Below are positions 33,314-43,600 of a stretch of 64,000 nucleotides of DNA, one piece after another. The stretch is from JABURQ01 sp029243145. Lineage in GTDB: Bacteria > Planctomycetota > Planctomycetia > Planctomycetales > Planctomycetaceae. The position numbers and the translations under genes were made by a program. The stretch covers positions 124,001-188,000 of the forward strand of contig CBFHYX010000004.1 of NCBI GenBank assembly GCA_965660145.1, read 5' to 3'. Numbering within the stretch: the first letter of the stretch is position 1; each line of letters starts with the position of its first letter. Below the pieces are notes generated by a model that ran no database searches, was not told where the DNA came from, and worked only from the letters and a program-made list of their open reading frames with translations.

Positions 33314-34693
33314 GTGTTAACGCTTTATCATCAAAAATCGGTGACGCATTGCGATGGGATTTCGCGTCGGAATTGTCTGCGAGTGGGGTCACTTGGCTTG
33401 GGAGGATTGACGCTCTCAAGTTTGCTGAAGGCAGAAGCGAGGCGTGTGGAAAGTCGCGACAGATCGGTCGTGATAATCTATTTGCCCGGCGGTCCGACAC
33501 AGCATGAAACTTTTGATCCCAAGCCGCATGCACCGGCTGAAATTCGAGGCTCATTTCGTCCCATTCAAACACGAATTCCTGGGACTCAGTTCTGTGAACT
33601 GCTGCCGAAACTTTCCGCCACCGCAGACAAATTCTCGGTCGTCCGAACATTGGTAGGCATGGAGAATCGTCACGAGTCGTTTCAATGTTACACGGGGCGT
33701 CCTGGTGGTCGAAGTGAAGACAACGAACCTGGTGGGGGCTGGCCCACGTTTGGCTCCCTGGTTTCCAAGTTGTTGGGGCCGGGTGTGAACGGAACAATTC
33801 CGTACATCGACGCCTCACCGAAGATGAACTATCCGCCTTATAACAACAATGGGATTCATTTGCAGGGGAAGCCGTCATGGCCGGGATTCACGGGATATGA
33901 ACACGTTCCGTTCATTGTTGAAGGCGAAGTACGGTCGAATCTTGTGCTGAATGGCATTGATCTTTCACGGCTGGAGAATCGTCGCGAACTCCTGTCAACT
34001 TTGGGAAGAATCGAGCAACAGATCGAAACTGGAGGGATGGACGATTATCAGCAACAGGCATTTGAAATGCTGACATCAAACGGCCTTGCTGAAGCACTTG
34101 ATTTGGAGAAAGAACCTCAAGCGACACGTGATCTCTATGGTCAAGTGCAATTAACCGATCCCAGTTTTGGCGGTGCTCCGCAAAATCCTCAACATCTATT
34201 GCTCACGCGTCGTTTAATTGAAGCAGGAGTTCGTTGTGTGAGTGTCGCTTTCGGGGCTTGGGATTGGCATGCAAATCGGGAAGGATCGATCGAATACCTT
34301 TCGAAAAAATATCTCCCGGTATTTGATCACGCACTTTCGGTATTTTTGCAGGATTTGGATGAACGAGGTTTACTTGAAACAACCACTGTAATCGTCTGGG
34401 GAGAATTTGGGCGAACGCCTCGAATTAACGCCAAGGGAGGACGCGATCATTGGCCAGGGACACAATCTGTGCTTGTTGCCGGCGGTGGAATTCAGGGAGG
34501 AAGGATCGTCGGTGAATCCGACCGGGTCGGTGGCATTCCCAGTGAGCGGCCTGTTCATGTTCAGGAACTCTTCGCCACGCTCTATCGCAATCTCGGAATC
34601 GATACAACTCATGCAACAGTGTCGGATCTCAATGGTCGCCCCCAATACCTGGTCGATGAGAATCGTCAGCCGGTTCGTGAACTCTACTCATAG
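33314..34693 (+). CDS. DUF1501 family protein (orphan)
   Basis: A 459-residue DUF1501 protein. The GTG at 33314 is the only usable start, because an in-frame TGA lies at 33296, and the resulting N-terminus (MLTLYHQKSVTHCDGISRRN) has the usual family pattern. ISRRNCLRVGSLGLGGLTL is a twin-arginine signal. Conserved blocks are YLPGGPTQHETFDPKP, WGEFGRTPRIN, GGRDHWPGTQSVLVAGGG and VHVQELFATLYRNLGID. Unlike the other DUF1501 gene pairs in this window it has no PSCyt partner next to it; a MFS transporter gene converges on it. Substrate and exact activity unknown. Confidence 0.92.
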   Translation: MLTLYHQKSVTHCDGISRRNCLRVGSLGLGGLTLSSLLKAEARRVESRDRSVVIIYLPGGPTQHETFDPKPHAPAEIRGSFRPIQTRIPGTQFCELLPKLSATADKFSVVRTLVGMENRHESFQCYTGRPGGRSEDNEPGGGWPTFGSLVSKLLGPGVNGTIPYIDASPKMNYPPYNNNGIHLQGKPSWPGFTGYEHVPFIVEGEVRSNLVLNGIDLSRLENRRELLSTLGRIEQQIETGGMDDYQQQAFEMLTSNGLAEALDLEKEPQATRDLYGQVQLTDPSFGGAPQNPQHLLLTRRLIEAGVRCVSVAFGAWDWHANREGSIEYLSKKYLPVFDHALSVFLQDLDERGLLETTTVIVWGEFGRTPRINAKGGRDHWPGTQSVLVAGGGIQGGRIVGESDRVGGIPSERPVHVQELFATLYRNLGIDTTHATVSDLNGRPQYLVDENRQPVRELYS

Positions 34694-34802
34694 CCGGTTG
34701 AGCTTGCTCAGTTTGAAGATGGATTTCGTGGACCTAAATCGCTGTGAATGCGGAGTTTGACCTCGAAAACTTTTGTTGAACCGGAGGGGAGACGAAGTCT
34801 TG

Positions 34803-36119
34803 CTATCCAATCGATTTACGTGGATCAACGAAGAGCCAACTGATGGCCCCCAGTAAGTAGATCGCAGCGAACACCAACAGAACCAGCGTCCAGTCGGCTG
34901 TTTTATCAAACAGTTCGGCCACTAAAATAGGACATGCCGCCGCCGCGAGATTCCCCATCATGTTCATCAAACCGAATACTTGGGGAACGTGCTTTCCTCC
35001 AAGGTCGATTGCTGCGGAATAAGCACTGGGGCCTACCAATGCTGCGAACAGTGCCCCCAATGCCAACAGAGTGACAGCGAGAAGAGTGCTTTCCACAAAC
35101 CACGCTGCGAGAATGAGTAGTGCGCAGCCTGTCAAAAAAGTGACACCAACTCCACTCCGACTCATCCTCAAACTTTTCGTTTGCTTCCAAATCCGGTCGG
35201 TTAACAGTCCTCCGCAGAGTGCGCCGGCCATTGTTCCGCTGAACACCAAGGCTTGTAAGTATCCTGAATCCTCCACGGAAACACCCCGAGTTTCCTGCAG
35301 GAAGGTCGGGAACCAACTTGCGAAAAACATATATCCCGACGCCCGACACATCTGCTGTACGCACAAAAACCAGATTGCCGGTTGCGTGAGAATCGCTTTC
35401 CAGGGTATTTTTTCAACGGTTGATGAAGACGTGTTGTCTTTTTTTTGTGGTACGACAACTTGATGTTCCGTGATCAAGGCAAGCTCAGATTTATTCACCA
35501 ATGACGATTCTGCCGGATTATCTCGAAATCTCTTCCAAAAGACCATCGCCCACAAAAAACCTGGAATCGCATAAACCACAAATGCCCATCGCCAGTCAAC
35601 CATTAGGATAAATGGTCCCGTAATCAAACTGGCGGTAATCGCCCCAACTTGCATTCCCATCGAGAGAACGCCGCACGAAAATGATCGTCGTGCCAATGGA
35701 ATCCATTGTGAAATCGAGAGACACGATGCGGGAAACGTTCCGGCCTGGGCGGCTCCCATCGTTAATTGAGCGGCCAAAAGGAGCCAGAGTCCGGGGGCGA
35801 CCCCAATCATTAAAGCCGCGATCGACCAGGCTGTCGCAAAGAGGGTCAAAGCGAAACGTGTCCCGCGTTTTTGAGCCAGAGTTCCACTCGGAACCTGAAG
35901 AATGGCGTAACTCCAGAAGAATGTTCCCATGAACCAGCCCGACTGTTGTAAGCTGAGATCGAGGTCATTGCGGATCGTGCTCTCCGCGACTCCGACCGCA
36001 TTTCGGGTGAGATACGCAACGGCGGCAGCCAGTGTCAAGAGGCCAAGAACAGAGTATCGTCCTTTCGTGGGGGAGGAGTTGTCTTTGCCGCTTGAGGAAG
36101 CGGTTTCTAAATTGTTCAT
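34803..36119 (-). CDS. MFS transporter, probable anion:cation symporter (sugar-acid type)
   Basis: A 438-residue protein with twelve hydrophobic helices and a central loop (about 200-235). Features of the ACS family (hexuronate, galactonate, glucarate transporters) are visible: helix 1 with VAYLTRNAVGVA, GWFMGTFFWSYAILQVPSG between helices 2 and 3, GTFPASCLSISQWIP in helix 4, and GALCGGLLTDR in the second half. It should import an organic anion with protons. It is the last gene of a four-gene minus-strand cluster with an enolase-superfamily dehydratase and a DHDPS-like aldolase, which fits import of a sugar acid (inference). Distance to the previous gene is 23 bases. Confidence 0.88.
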   Translation of the reverse strand: MNNLETASSSGKDNSSPTKGRYSVLGLLTLAAAVAYLTRNAVGVAESTIRNDLDLSLQQSGWFMGTFFWSYAILQVPSGTLAQKRGTRFALTLFATAWSIAALMIGVAPGLWLLLAAQLTMGAAQAGTFPASCLSISQWIPLARRSFSCGVLSMGMQVGAITASLITGPFILMVDWRWAFVVYAIPGFLWAMVFWKRFRDNPAESSLVNKSELALITEHQVVVPQKKDNTSSSTVEKIPWKAILTQPAIWFLCVQQMCRASGYMFFASWFPTFLQETRGVSVEDSGYLQALVFSGTMAGALCGGLLTDRIWKQTKSLRMSRSGVGVTFLTGCALLILAAWFVESTLLAVTLLALGALFAALVGPSAYSAAIDLGGKHVPQVFGLMNMMGNLAAAACPILVAELFDKTADWTLVLLVFAAIYLLGAISWLFVDPRKSIG

Positions 36120-36142
36120 ACAGGGACAGTCCTGATCTCGTT

Positions 36143-37057
36143 TTATTGAGAAGAAAGAGTGGTCATGAGTCTGTCGAAGAGTCGATCAACTTCCGCACGC
36201 GTTTCCTCATCGAGACTCCAGGCATAAGGTTCGCGTCGTTTCGCAGAGCTGAAGATCCCTCGTTTGATCAACAGGTATTTTTCAATCGCAAGAAAACCAT
36301 CCAACCCCGCCTGAAGCTGCAACGCCACGATCCCCGTCAAGGGACCGGCAATCTGATACGCTGCCTCGTCGTCTCCGGCTTCCATTGCATTCCAGATGGA
36401 TACGATTCCGTCCAGAAGATCAACGGCAGGCATGGTTCCGATGACACCGCGACGGTAGGCATCGATCAGATAGATCCCTCCCGAACCGTCAAACATTTGT
36501 GCCTTTCCTTGACTCATTTCCCGCAGTTCCGACAGATAGGGCCCGATAGGATTCCCTTCAGGCTTAAAGAGAATTTTTTCCGGACCAAACTCATCGAGAA
36601 GTCGAACAGAAAAATCCGTCGTCAGAGGTTCTCCCACGTAAGAAGAAGCATCCTGAACAATGACGGGCAGATCAACTTCCTTTGCCAAACTACGAAAATA
36701 GGTCGCAAGAGCCTCTTCCGGTAATGCTGTGGTGATCGGTGGGATCGCCATCAATGCGTGACATCCCCCTTCTTCGGCATCGTGTGCGAATTGCAAAGTT
36801 TGCTTCAAACTCTCCGCACCGACACTTGCAATCACTGGACCGCGTCCCCCAGTAATTTCAACGACGAGTCGGTGCAACTGCATCCGCTCTTCAGTTGTCA
36901 ATCTGAGTATTTCCGACACCATCGCACAACACACACCATGAGCACCCGTTTCAAAGACCCAATCGATTTCTCGAACCAAGTCTTCAACCAGAAATTCATC
37001 TTCACTATTGAATGGGGTCTGAAGTACGGGTAAGACCCCGGCAATCGGGTGGGTCAT
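36143..37057 (-). CDS. DHDPS/N-acetylneuraminate-lyase family aldolase
   Basis: A 304-residue class I aldolase-type TIM barrel. The N-terminal pattern GVLPVLQTPFNSEDEFLVED and GVCCAMVSEILRLTTEER match the family. In the numbering of the longer 308-residue frame, the Schiff-base lysine is K169 in ILFKPEGNP and a nearby tyrosine is Y144. The ATG at 37057 is preferred because GGAG lies 6-7 bases upstream; the TTG four codons earlier lacks a signal. Family members split or form 2-keto acids, including 2-keto-3-deoxy sugar acids. In this cluster it could cleave the product of the upstream enolase-superfamily dehydratase into pyruvate and an aldehyde (inference). True dihydrodipicolinate synthase is unlikely because of the context and altered active-site motifs. 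Confidence 0.85.
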   Translation of the reverse strand: MTHPIAGVLPVLQTPFNSEDEFLVEDLVREIDWVFETGAHGVCCAMVSEILRLTTEERMQLHRLVVEITGGRGPVIASVGAESLKQTLQFAHDAEEGGCHALMAIPPITTALPEEALATYFRSLAKEVDLPVIVQDASSYVGEPLTTDFSVRLLDEFGPEKILFKPEGNPIGPYLSELREMSQGKAQMFDGSGGIYLIDAYRRGVIGTMPAVDLLDGIVSIWNAMEAGDDEAAYQIAGPLTGIVALQLQAGLDGFLAIEKYLLIKRGIFSSAKRREPYAWSLDEETRAEVDRLFDRLMTTLSSQ

Positions 37058-37098
37058 AAAATTCTCCAAGCTTTCACAACATTGCGGTCTAGGATGGG

Positions 37099-38493
37099 TC
37101 AGCCAATTTCTGATTTCGTAAGGAGTCCCTGCAAAGTTGCCACCATCCCCTCCAGAAGACGTTCGAGACCTCCTCTGGCAAAAGGTGTTTGCCAGACTTG
37201 ATAGAGATTTCTATCATACAGTTCTGCAGGGGGGAGATATCCGATCGAACCGTTCATCAGATTCAGGCAGGCCACAGGATAATCGGCGAATTGCAAACGT
37301 ATCTCCTGTTGCAGCCAGGAATACGATTCGCAGCAGGAACCGACCAGAAACGAATCCCCAAGTCGCCAAGCAGTGACATCGAGCGCAAATGTCGAACCAT
37401 CACCCAAAACACGTCGGATGTCTCTTTTTCGACGGAGTCTTTCTGCGAGTGCGCGGTCTTCGCAAGTCTGATATTCCCGATCTAGCTCATCCGCAGTGGG
37501 CCAATCTTTGAGGTCCAGTTTCTGAATGGTTGTTGTGGCATCCAAAGAGACGGAAACCGTGACCGGCTGTTCTTTCCAGACTGCGAGGGGAGCCCCCGAC
37601 TCCATCGCCCCAGTGAAAACCAACTCAGTTGCGGGAGAGTTCATGTCATACAATGTGGCCAAAGCGGCGTAGGCCAATTGTTTTCCATGTCGTTCGGGAA
37701 CTTCTGTGTCACCGACATATTGCAACTTTGGGGCTAATTCTCCCGAAACACCTTGCAGGAAAAACGCGGGCACGCCAGTGGTGTCTGAGATCACTTGTCG
37801 CATTGCTCCGGGAAAGTCAGGAGAGATCGCCTGATTGTCCCACGCCAACGTGGTCGGATGACAGGCGTAGTTAACAATGATTCCTTTTAAAGCTCCTTCG
37901 TGATCTGAGATGCGCCCCACCAACAATGTTTCATCAGCAGAACCATCGGGATTGAACCCGCATAAAATCCGATCACTCTCGGGGTCGGGCAGATCACGAT
38001 AGGCGGCCAGCTGACATCGCCCGGAATGCCACTCCAAAATAGCGGGTTCTGCCGCTGCTAAGGCCGCGCGCACTGATTGCACGGTTGCCGTAAAGACAGA
38101 TTCCAACCATTCTTCAAGAATGTCGCTCCCGGGAAGGGACGGATCCGGAGTCATCAATGGTGACGCTGCGTGGGTGTGGCTCAATGCGAAGATTAATCGG
38201 TCGGCTTTCACACCAAGTTCGTTCAACAACCGTTTCTGGAACTCGCGAAACAGGCTGAGAGGCCGCCACCAACCAAGATCCGCATCGATCAGAATGACAG
38301 GTTCTCCACCAGACTGTTCGGACAAAGTGACCACAGAGAGTTTCAAACCAATATGAACCGAATCCGCCACATCATGCGTGGCAGCTCCCCAGTTGCGAGC
38401 ATAAATTCCCTTCGGTGGAGTGATGTCGGTTTGAGCAAGACCAATCAATCCAGAAAATCCTTTGTGACGTCGACTCCGAACAGCATTGGCCAT
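37099..38493 (-). CDS. Neutral/alkaline non-lysosomal ceramidase-like protein
   Basis: A ~464-residue protein with the N-terminal pattern of the neutral ceramidase-like family common in planctomycetes: GLAQTDITPPKGIYARNWG, VILIDADLGWW and the metal-site ALSHTHAASPL. INYACHPTTL later in the sequence supplies another expected histidine block. No signal peptide is evident, so it may be cytoplasmic. The start at 38493 (GGAG nine bases upstream) is preferred, but 38508 or a GTG at 38541 are possible. It lies in a cluster with sugar-acid catabolic genes, where such proteins recur; amidase or esterase activity on a sugar-derived substrate is more likely than ceramide hydrolysis, but this is inference. 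Confidence 0.8.
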   Translation of the reverse strand: MANAVRSRRHKGFSGLIGLAQTDITPPKGIYARNWGAATHDVADSVHIGLKLSVVTLSEQSGGEPVILIDADLGWWRPLSLFREFQKRLLNELGVKADRLIFALSHTHAASPLMTPDPSLPGSDILEEWLESVFTATVQSVRAALAAAEPAILEWHSGRCQLAAYRDLPDPESDRILCGFNPDGSADETLLVGRISDHEGALKGIIVNYACHPTTLAWDNQAISPDFPGAMRQVISDTTGVPAFFLQGVSGELAPKLQYVGDTEVPERHGKQLAYAALATLYDMNSPATELVFTGAMESGAPLAVWKEQPVTVSVSLDATTTIQKLDLKDWPTADELDREYQTCEDRALAERLRRKRDIRRVLGDGSTFALDVTAWRLGDSFLVGSCCESYSWLQQEIRLQFADYPVACLNLMNGSIGYLPPAELYDRNLYQVWQTPFARGGLERLLEGMVATLQGLLTKSEIG

Positions 38494-38562
38494 TGATTCA
38501 AACTCCATATTCTCAAACTGAAGGCAGCGGTCATGAAACACGAGTTTACGGGAGGAAATTTC

Positions 38563-39699
38563 TTACCAGTCTCCGACACTTCCATCCTGATAGAAGACGC
38601 GTTGAGGAAGTTCCTGCTCGAACGGATGTTTTTTGACTTCCTCTTCGTTGATTTCAATGCCGAGCCCCGGGTGTGTATTGGGACGCACAATTCTGCGAGA
38701 GAGATCAACTTCGAATCCTTCTGAAACAATTTCTTCACGCCAAGGCACATCGTTATGGACGGACTCACAAATCACATAGCTGGGTTGTGAAAAACCGAAC
38801 TCCAAAGAGGCCGCGGTACTAATGGGGCCTTGAGGATTGTGTGGAGCCAGCGAGATGCGATGTGCGTCTGCCAAGGCAGCAATTCGACGCGCTTCGGTCA
38901 GTCCACCGCAGTGCGTCAAGTCGAGCTGGCAGACTTCACATCCGCGAACCGCGAACAAATCGCGAAAAGACGCCAGATGAGTGAGACGCTCACCGGTGGC
39001 AATCGGGGTGGAGACTGCTCGATTGATGGCCGCCAAACTCTCCGGATTCTCTGGCCAGCATGGTTCTTCCAGAAAATAAAGTCCGTAAGGTTCCAATGCC
39101 GTCGCAAACTTCATTCCCATCGCAGGAGAGGGTCGGGCGTGGCAATCCACCATGATATCGATATCGTCCCCCACCGCCTCACGCATTGCGGCCACACAAG
39201 CTTCCGCGGTCTTCACCGGTTTCAATCCCTCCAAAGGCATCGTAGGGGGGACTGCCATGGACTTGAATGCGGAAAAACCTTCTTCGACAGCTTTCAGGGC
39301 CAGCTGACTAAACTCTTTCGCTGAGTCGACGGGGGTCTCGTAGAAGCTTTCCAGTCGCCCTCCTCCCAGATGACTGTAGAGACGAATCTCATCTCGAACC
39401 GGCCCGCCCCAAAGCCGATGACAGGGAACGCCGTACGATTTACCGAGAAGATCCCACAAAGCAATATCGATGCCGGAAATTGCGGTCGAGCGGACAATGC
39501 CTGACCCATGCCAGAAATGTTGCCTCCACATCATCTGCCACAAATACTCGATGCGATGGGGATCCTCTCCAACTATCAGCTGCGACAAATCTTCGATGGC
39601 ACCAACAACTCCACGTGTGTGCCATTCCAATGTCGCTTCTCCCCAACCAAAGAGACCTGGTTGGTTGGTCAGAACTTTAACGAACACCCAGTTTCTCAT
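38563..39699 (-). CDS. Enolase-superfamily sugar-acid dehydratase (galactonate dehydratase-like)
   Basis: A 378-residue mandelate racemase/muconate lactonising enzyme family protein. The barrel has MVDCHARPSP (metal Asp and catalytic His), FLEEPCWPENP, ATGERLTH (metal-binding Glu) and SLAPHNPQGPIS (His of the His-Asp dyad). This set matches galactonate or mannonate dehydratase-type enzymes that remove water from an aldonic acid to give a 2-keto-3-deoxy acid. The product ends EQELPQRVFYQDGSVGDW. It is the first gene of the four-gene cluster. The annotated ATG at 39699 omits the first beta-strand seen in homologues; the in-frame upstream sequence LKITAIETYVCHAR fits well but has no ATG, GTG or TTG, so the true start is uncertain. 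Confidence 0.88.
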   Translation of the reverse strand: MRNWVFVKVLTNQPGLFGWGEATLEWHTRGVVGAIEDLSQLIVGEDPHRIEYLWQMMWRQHFWHGSGIVRSTAISGIDIALWDLLGKSYGVPCHRLWGGPVRDEIRLYSHLGGGRLESFYETPVDSAKEFSQLALKAVEEGFSAFKSMAVPPTMPLEGLKPVKTAEACVAAMREAVGDDIDIMVDCHARPSPAMGMKFATALEPYGLYFLEEPCWPENPESLAAINRAVSTPIATGERLTHLASFRDLFAVRGCEVCQLDLTHCGGLTEARRIAALADAHRISLAPHNPQGPISTAASLEFGFSQPSYVICESVHNDVPWREEIVSEGFEVDLSRRIVRPNTHPGLGIEINEEEVKKHPFEQELPQRVFYQDGSVGDW

Positions 39700-40043
39700 T
39701 CGGGCATGACATACGTAGGTTTCAATCGCGGTAATCTTGAGACGATGTTCGATTTGATCATTCCTGTGATGACGAAAATTGACCGACTAAGGATTCTGCT
39801 TGCATCGAATTGTAGCAACAGAAATTCCGGAAATCAGCAACTTGTCGTCTCTAATGTCTTGTTTGTCTGTGACATTTTGTTTTTTGAGAAAGAGACTCTC
39901 TCGAAATTGAATGTTCAACAAACCGTTCGCATTATGATCCAGAGTTGCCTAGAGACCCAAATAGGTCATGACTATGTTAGAATCGCTTGATCTTAGCCTG
40001 ACTGTTCGATGAAATCTAAAAAGCAGAACTTCAGTGTTTGACC

Positions 40044-40191
40044 TAGAAGTCGAGGTGACTGATTTCTCTCAGCTTGTGAATGATCTGCTCGGTTGTGTAA
40101 CGTACCTGAGGCATGCTACTGCTCCTTGATTCAAAACGATTCCAGTGAAAAGTCTACAACAAACTGGTACCGTTATAAGGGGGCAGGTCAG
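40044..40191 (-). mobile_element. IS3-family remnant: terminal repeat plus start of orfA
   Basis: An IS end lies at 40167-40191, reading TGACCTGCCCCCTTATAACG from the right. About 75 bases further in is the start of an orfA transposase at 40114 (MPQVRYTTEQIIHKLREI). The homology stops after about 18 codons. The same sequence with a longer orfA is present at 50310-50747. IS3-family orfA supplies the helix-turn-helix domain of the transposase. Confidence 0.7.
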
Positions 40192-40290
40192 TCCTTTCGG
40201 AATATCTGAACCTGGGCGAACGATTCACCATTTGCTCCTTACGCGGCTTCGGTGCTTGCCTCAGCAATCTCGTGCTGATTTAATACATAC

Positions 40291-40509
40291 TTGAACTTCG
40301 CGGCGCTGAGATCGCACGTCCGACAACACTGGTCATCAAATCAGCAGTGTGGCAAGTCTTGGTACGACGCAAAAAGAAACACAAAGCACGGTCCGCTATC
40401 TGGCCGTGATGTGAAGTGGGCTGCTGATTCCGGCGAACTGCATCCGGATGATCTTGTCTGGAAAACCGGCATAGAAGGACAATTACTTCGCAAAGCATCC
40501 AGAAGCTGA
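40291..40509 (+). pseudogene. Fragment of a GYF_2 (DUF4339) domain gene
   Basis: The frame contains SWYDAKRNTKHGPLSGRDVK followed by WAADSGELHPDDLVWKTGIE, a clear GYF_2/DUF4339 domain (WYxAxxxxxHGPxS...GELxPDDLVWK). This domain is widespread in planctomycete membrane proteins. The sequences before it (possibly an unrelated fragment) and after it do not form a complete gene, so this is a relic. Confidence 0.6.
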
Positions 40510-40624
40510 CACTAACAAGGATGGCAATCTGACATGGCTAGAGTACAAGGCTTCTCGAGCCAAGTTCGATCCCGAGCCAACAAAAATAAACAGCAGGAGA
40601 AGAAATGAATCAGCGTTCAATTGA
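40508..40624 (+). pseudogene. Fragment encoding an EF-hand
   Basis: The frame reads DTNKDGNLTWLEYKASRAKF and continues to a stop at 40622. DTNKDGNLTWLE is a perfect 12-residue EF-hand calcium loop (D1, N3, D5, G6, L8, E12). It lacks any start and overlaps the end of the GYF_2 fragment in another frame, so it is a relic of a different gene. Its last part contains the ribosome-binding site of the hydrolase gene that follows. Confidence 0.55.
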
Positions 40625-43600
40625 GATCTCAGTAGTTTATTTCTGCTTGGCCACAATTCTTCTGAACGGATCTGTGGCACGGGCCGATGTCCGTCTACCG
40701 CGCCTCTTTGGCGACAATCTTGTCCTGCAGCAGCAGTCGAAGAACGCGGTTTGGGGATGGTCAGCGCCGGGAGAAATTATCACGATCAGTGCTAGCTGGG
40801 GGGCGACAGAATCTACGAAGGCCGATATTAAGGGGCGATGGAAGCTGTTTCTAGAGACCCCGTCCCACGCGATGGGTCAGTCATTGACCATTGCTGGAGA
40901 TAACACGATCAAACTCTCCAACGTTGCGATTGGAGAAGTTTGGATCTGTGCTGGGCAGTCGAACATGGGGTGGTCGACAGGAAACTCATTTGAAGCAGAA
41001 AAAGAATCAGATGTTGACCTGCCAGGTTTTCGTATCTTCAAATCGCAGCGCGAACACTGGCATGAGCCATTGGAAGAATCTCGCGACCGGCTCCAGCAAT
41101 GGAAGCCCTGCAACCCCCAATCTGCTGCCGAAACGTCTGCTGTGTCGTATTACTTTGGTAAAACTCTTCACCAACACCTCGGTGTTCCGGTAGGCATTAT
41201 TGTTCAGGCGTATGCGGGAACTCCTATTGAAGGATGGATGCCGTGGGAAATTCAGAAGGATGACCCTCGTGCGGTCGAACAAAAATACGTTCTCGATCAA
41301 AATGCCGAGCGCATTATCAAACGGGGTGAAACCGTCGAGAAGGCTCTAGCCATGTTTAAAACGCAACTTGCTGAGTACGACACTCAGATTGATGCCGGTG
41401 AAACAATGAAGAACGCATTCAGGCAGTTGCAGCCACCGTTTATTACAAAACCGGCTTCGCTGGGCCATCAGTATCCGGCACATATCTTCAACGCAATGAT
41501 CTATCCGGTTCGCCCCTATGGGATTCGCGGCATGATCTGGTATCAAGGCGAACGAAACTCAAAGAATGTCCCCCAGGCGGTTCATTACCGCAAACAAATG
41601 GCGAACCTTATTCACTACTACCGTAGTTCATGGCACGCACTTTCAGGTAGCAATGTTGATAAGAGTTTTCCCATTCAACTAACGCAACTACCGAGCTGGA
41701 ATCCAATTCAAACGCAACCGGTCGAAGGTGACAAATCGCCATGGCCGGCTAATCGCGAATCGATGCGTTTGGTCAGTGACGAGATTGAGCACACCGGGTT
41801 GGTTGTTTCGATTGATACTGGTGATGAAATCGAGCTTCATCCCAAGAACAAGAAGCCACTTGGAATTCGTCATGCGCTGATCGCACTTCAGCAGACTTAC
41901 GGACGAGACATCGTTGGCAGTGGCCCTCGTTACATTGGACACAAAATCGATGATCAATCAGTCATTCTCAAATTTCAATCCATTGGCTCTGGGCTGACGG
42001 CTGCGAGGCCTGGGAAGCTTGACGCATTTGCCATCGCTGGTGAAGATCGCAAATGGCATTGGGCACGCGGTGAGGTTCAGGGTGACACGGTCATTGTGTC
42101 TTCCGATGAGATCCCGATGCCAGTCGCAGTTCGATACGCTTGGGCCATGAATCCTTCGCAGCGAAACTTGCTCTACAATAAAGAAGGCCTGCCAGCTTCA
42201 CCGTTCCGCACTGACACGTGGCCGTTGTTTCACCCCAGCGACAAGCTTATAGAAGTTGACAAACCTCAGAAACCAGACGGTTATCGAGCCATCGATTGGG
42301 ATCGCCCTGTCATGGCTCAAGCTTCGTTGGTCGCTGAGGACTCGTCCGTGTCAAACGGCTTGGCACCTGAAATTACCGACCTCAATGCGGAAGATGTCTC
42401 CTATGCACTTGAAGCGAAACTGCCCGATCTAAAAGAGCCATATATCAATGCGACACCGGACAATCGAGAAGACGGAATCACCGTTGGTAAACTGGGCATG
42501 GACGGAGGGGACAAGGATGCGATCTTGAAGTTTGCGACAGAAAATTCGGAGGGCGAGCACGGTGAGGTTGACAGTTTCCTGCTGTCTTACAGAGGCAAGC
42601 TGTTGTTCGAGTCCTATTACCGTCGTGGTCGGATCAACTACCCACACTACCAGATGTCGATCACAAAGTCATACACGGCGATGGCCATAGGACGGGCTAT
42701 TCAGTTGGGGTATTTGACGTTGGCTGACCTTGATAAACCCATTGTCAGCTTCCTGAAGGAACTCGATCAATCGCAACTTGCTCCCGGCGCAAGCAAAATC
42801 ACGCTAGCCGAAGCCATGAATATGCGATCAGGAATTCGCCTCTCTTCTGAAAAGATCAAAGATCTGTTAACCGCACCGGAATCCTTTCAGGGGCAAGGGC
42901 AGATACAAGCCTATCTTCAACACACAACACCAATTCCAGAATCACCACGGGAGTTCAAGTACCAAGGCTCCGACCCATCGATAACAATGCAGGTTCTGGA
43001 AGCTGTCGTCCCTGGTTCGGCAAGAGAGTTCATTGCCTCAGAATTACTCGGCAAAATGGGAATCACCAGTTTCGCTTGGCAGAATGATGTCAGCGGCCTC
43101 CCCAAATCGGCAGCAGGTAGCAGCCTGCGCTCTCGGGATATGCTCAAGTGGGGGATGCTTGTATTGAATGAAGGGAAATGGAACGGGGAGCAGTTGATAC
43201 CCGCCGAATACGTCCGGCGTGCCACCAGCAGAATTCACACCAATCGCCAAAATACGAGCTATGGCTATTTCTGGTGGCGACACAATATGGAAATGGGTGA
43301 CCGAACTTTCGACTGCATCTCGGGACGCGGCGCGGGAGGACAATTCATTTTCATTCTCCCAGAATTGCAACTGATTGGTGTCATCACAGCACATAATAAA
43401 GGAATGGGAACATTGCTAAAAGATTTCCCCGAAAAGGTGGTTTCAGCATTTATCAAAGAATCCATCGATCTGAAAATTCGTCAACTTCCGGCAACGGTTC
43501 GCGATCAAACAAAGCTCTTGAATGTCGACTATCTCGTGTCATGTCCCAAAGAAGTTAAAGGAGACACGAAGCTGCCAATCCTGATATTTTTACACGGTGC

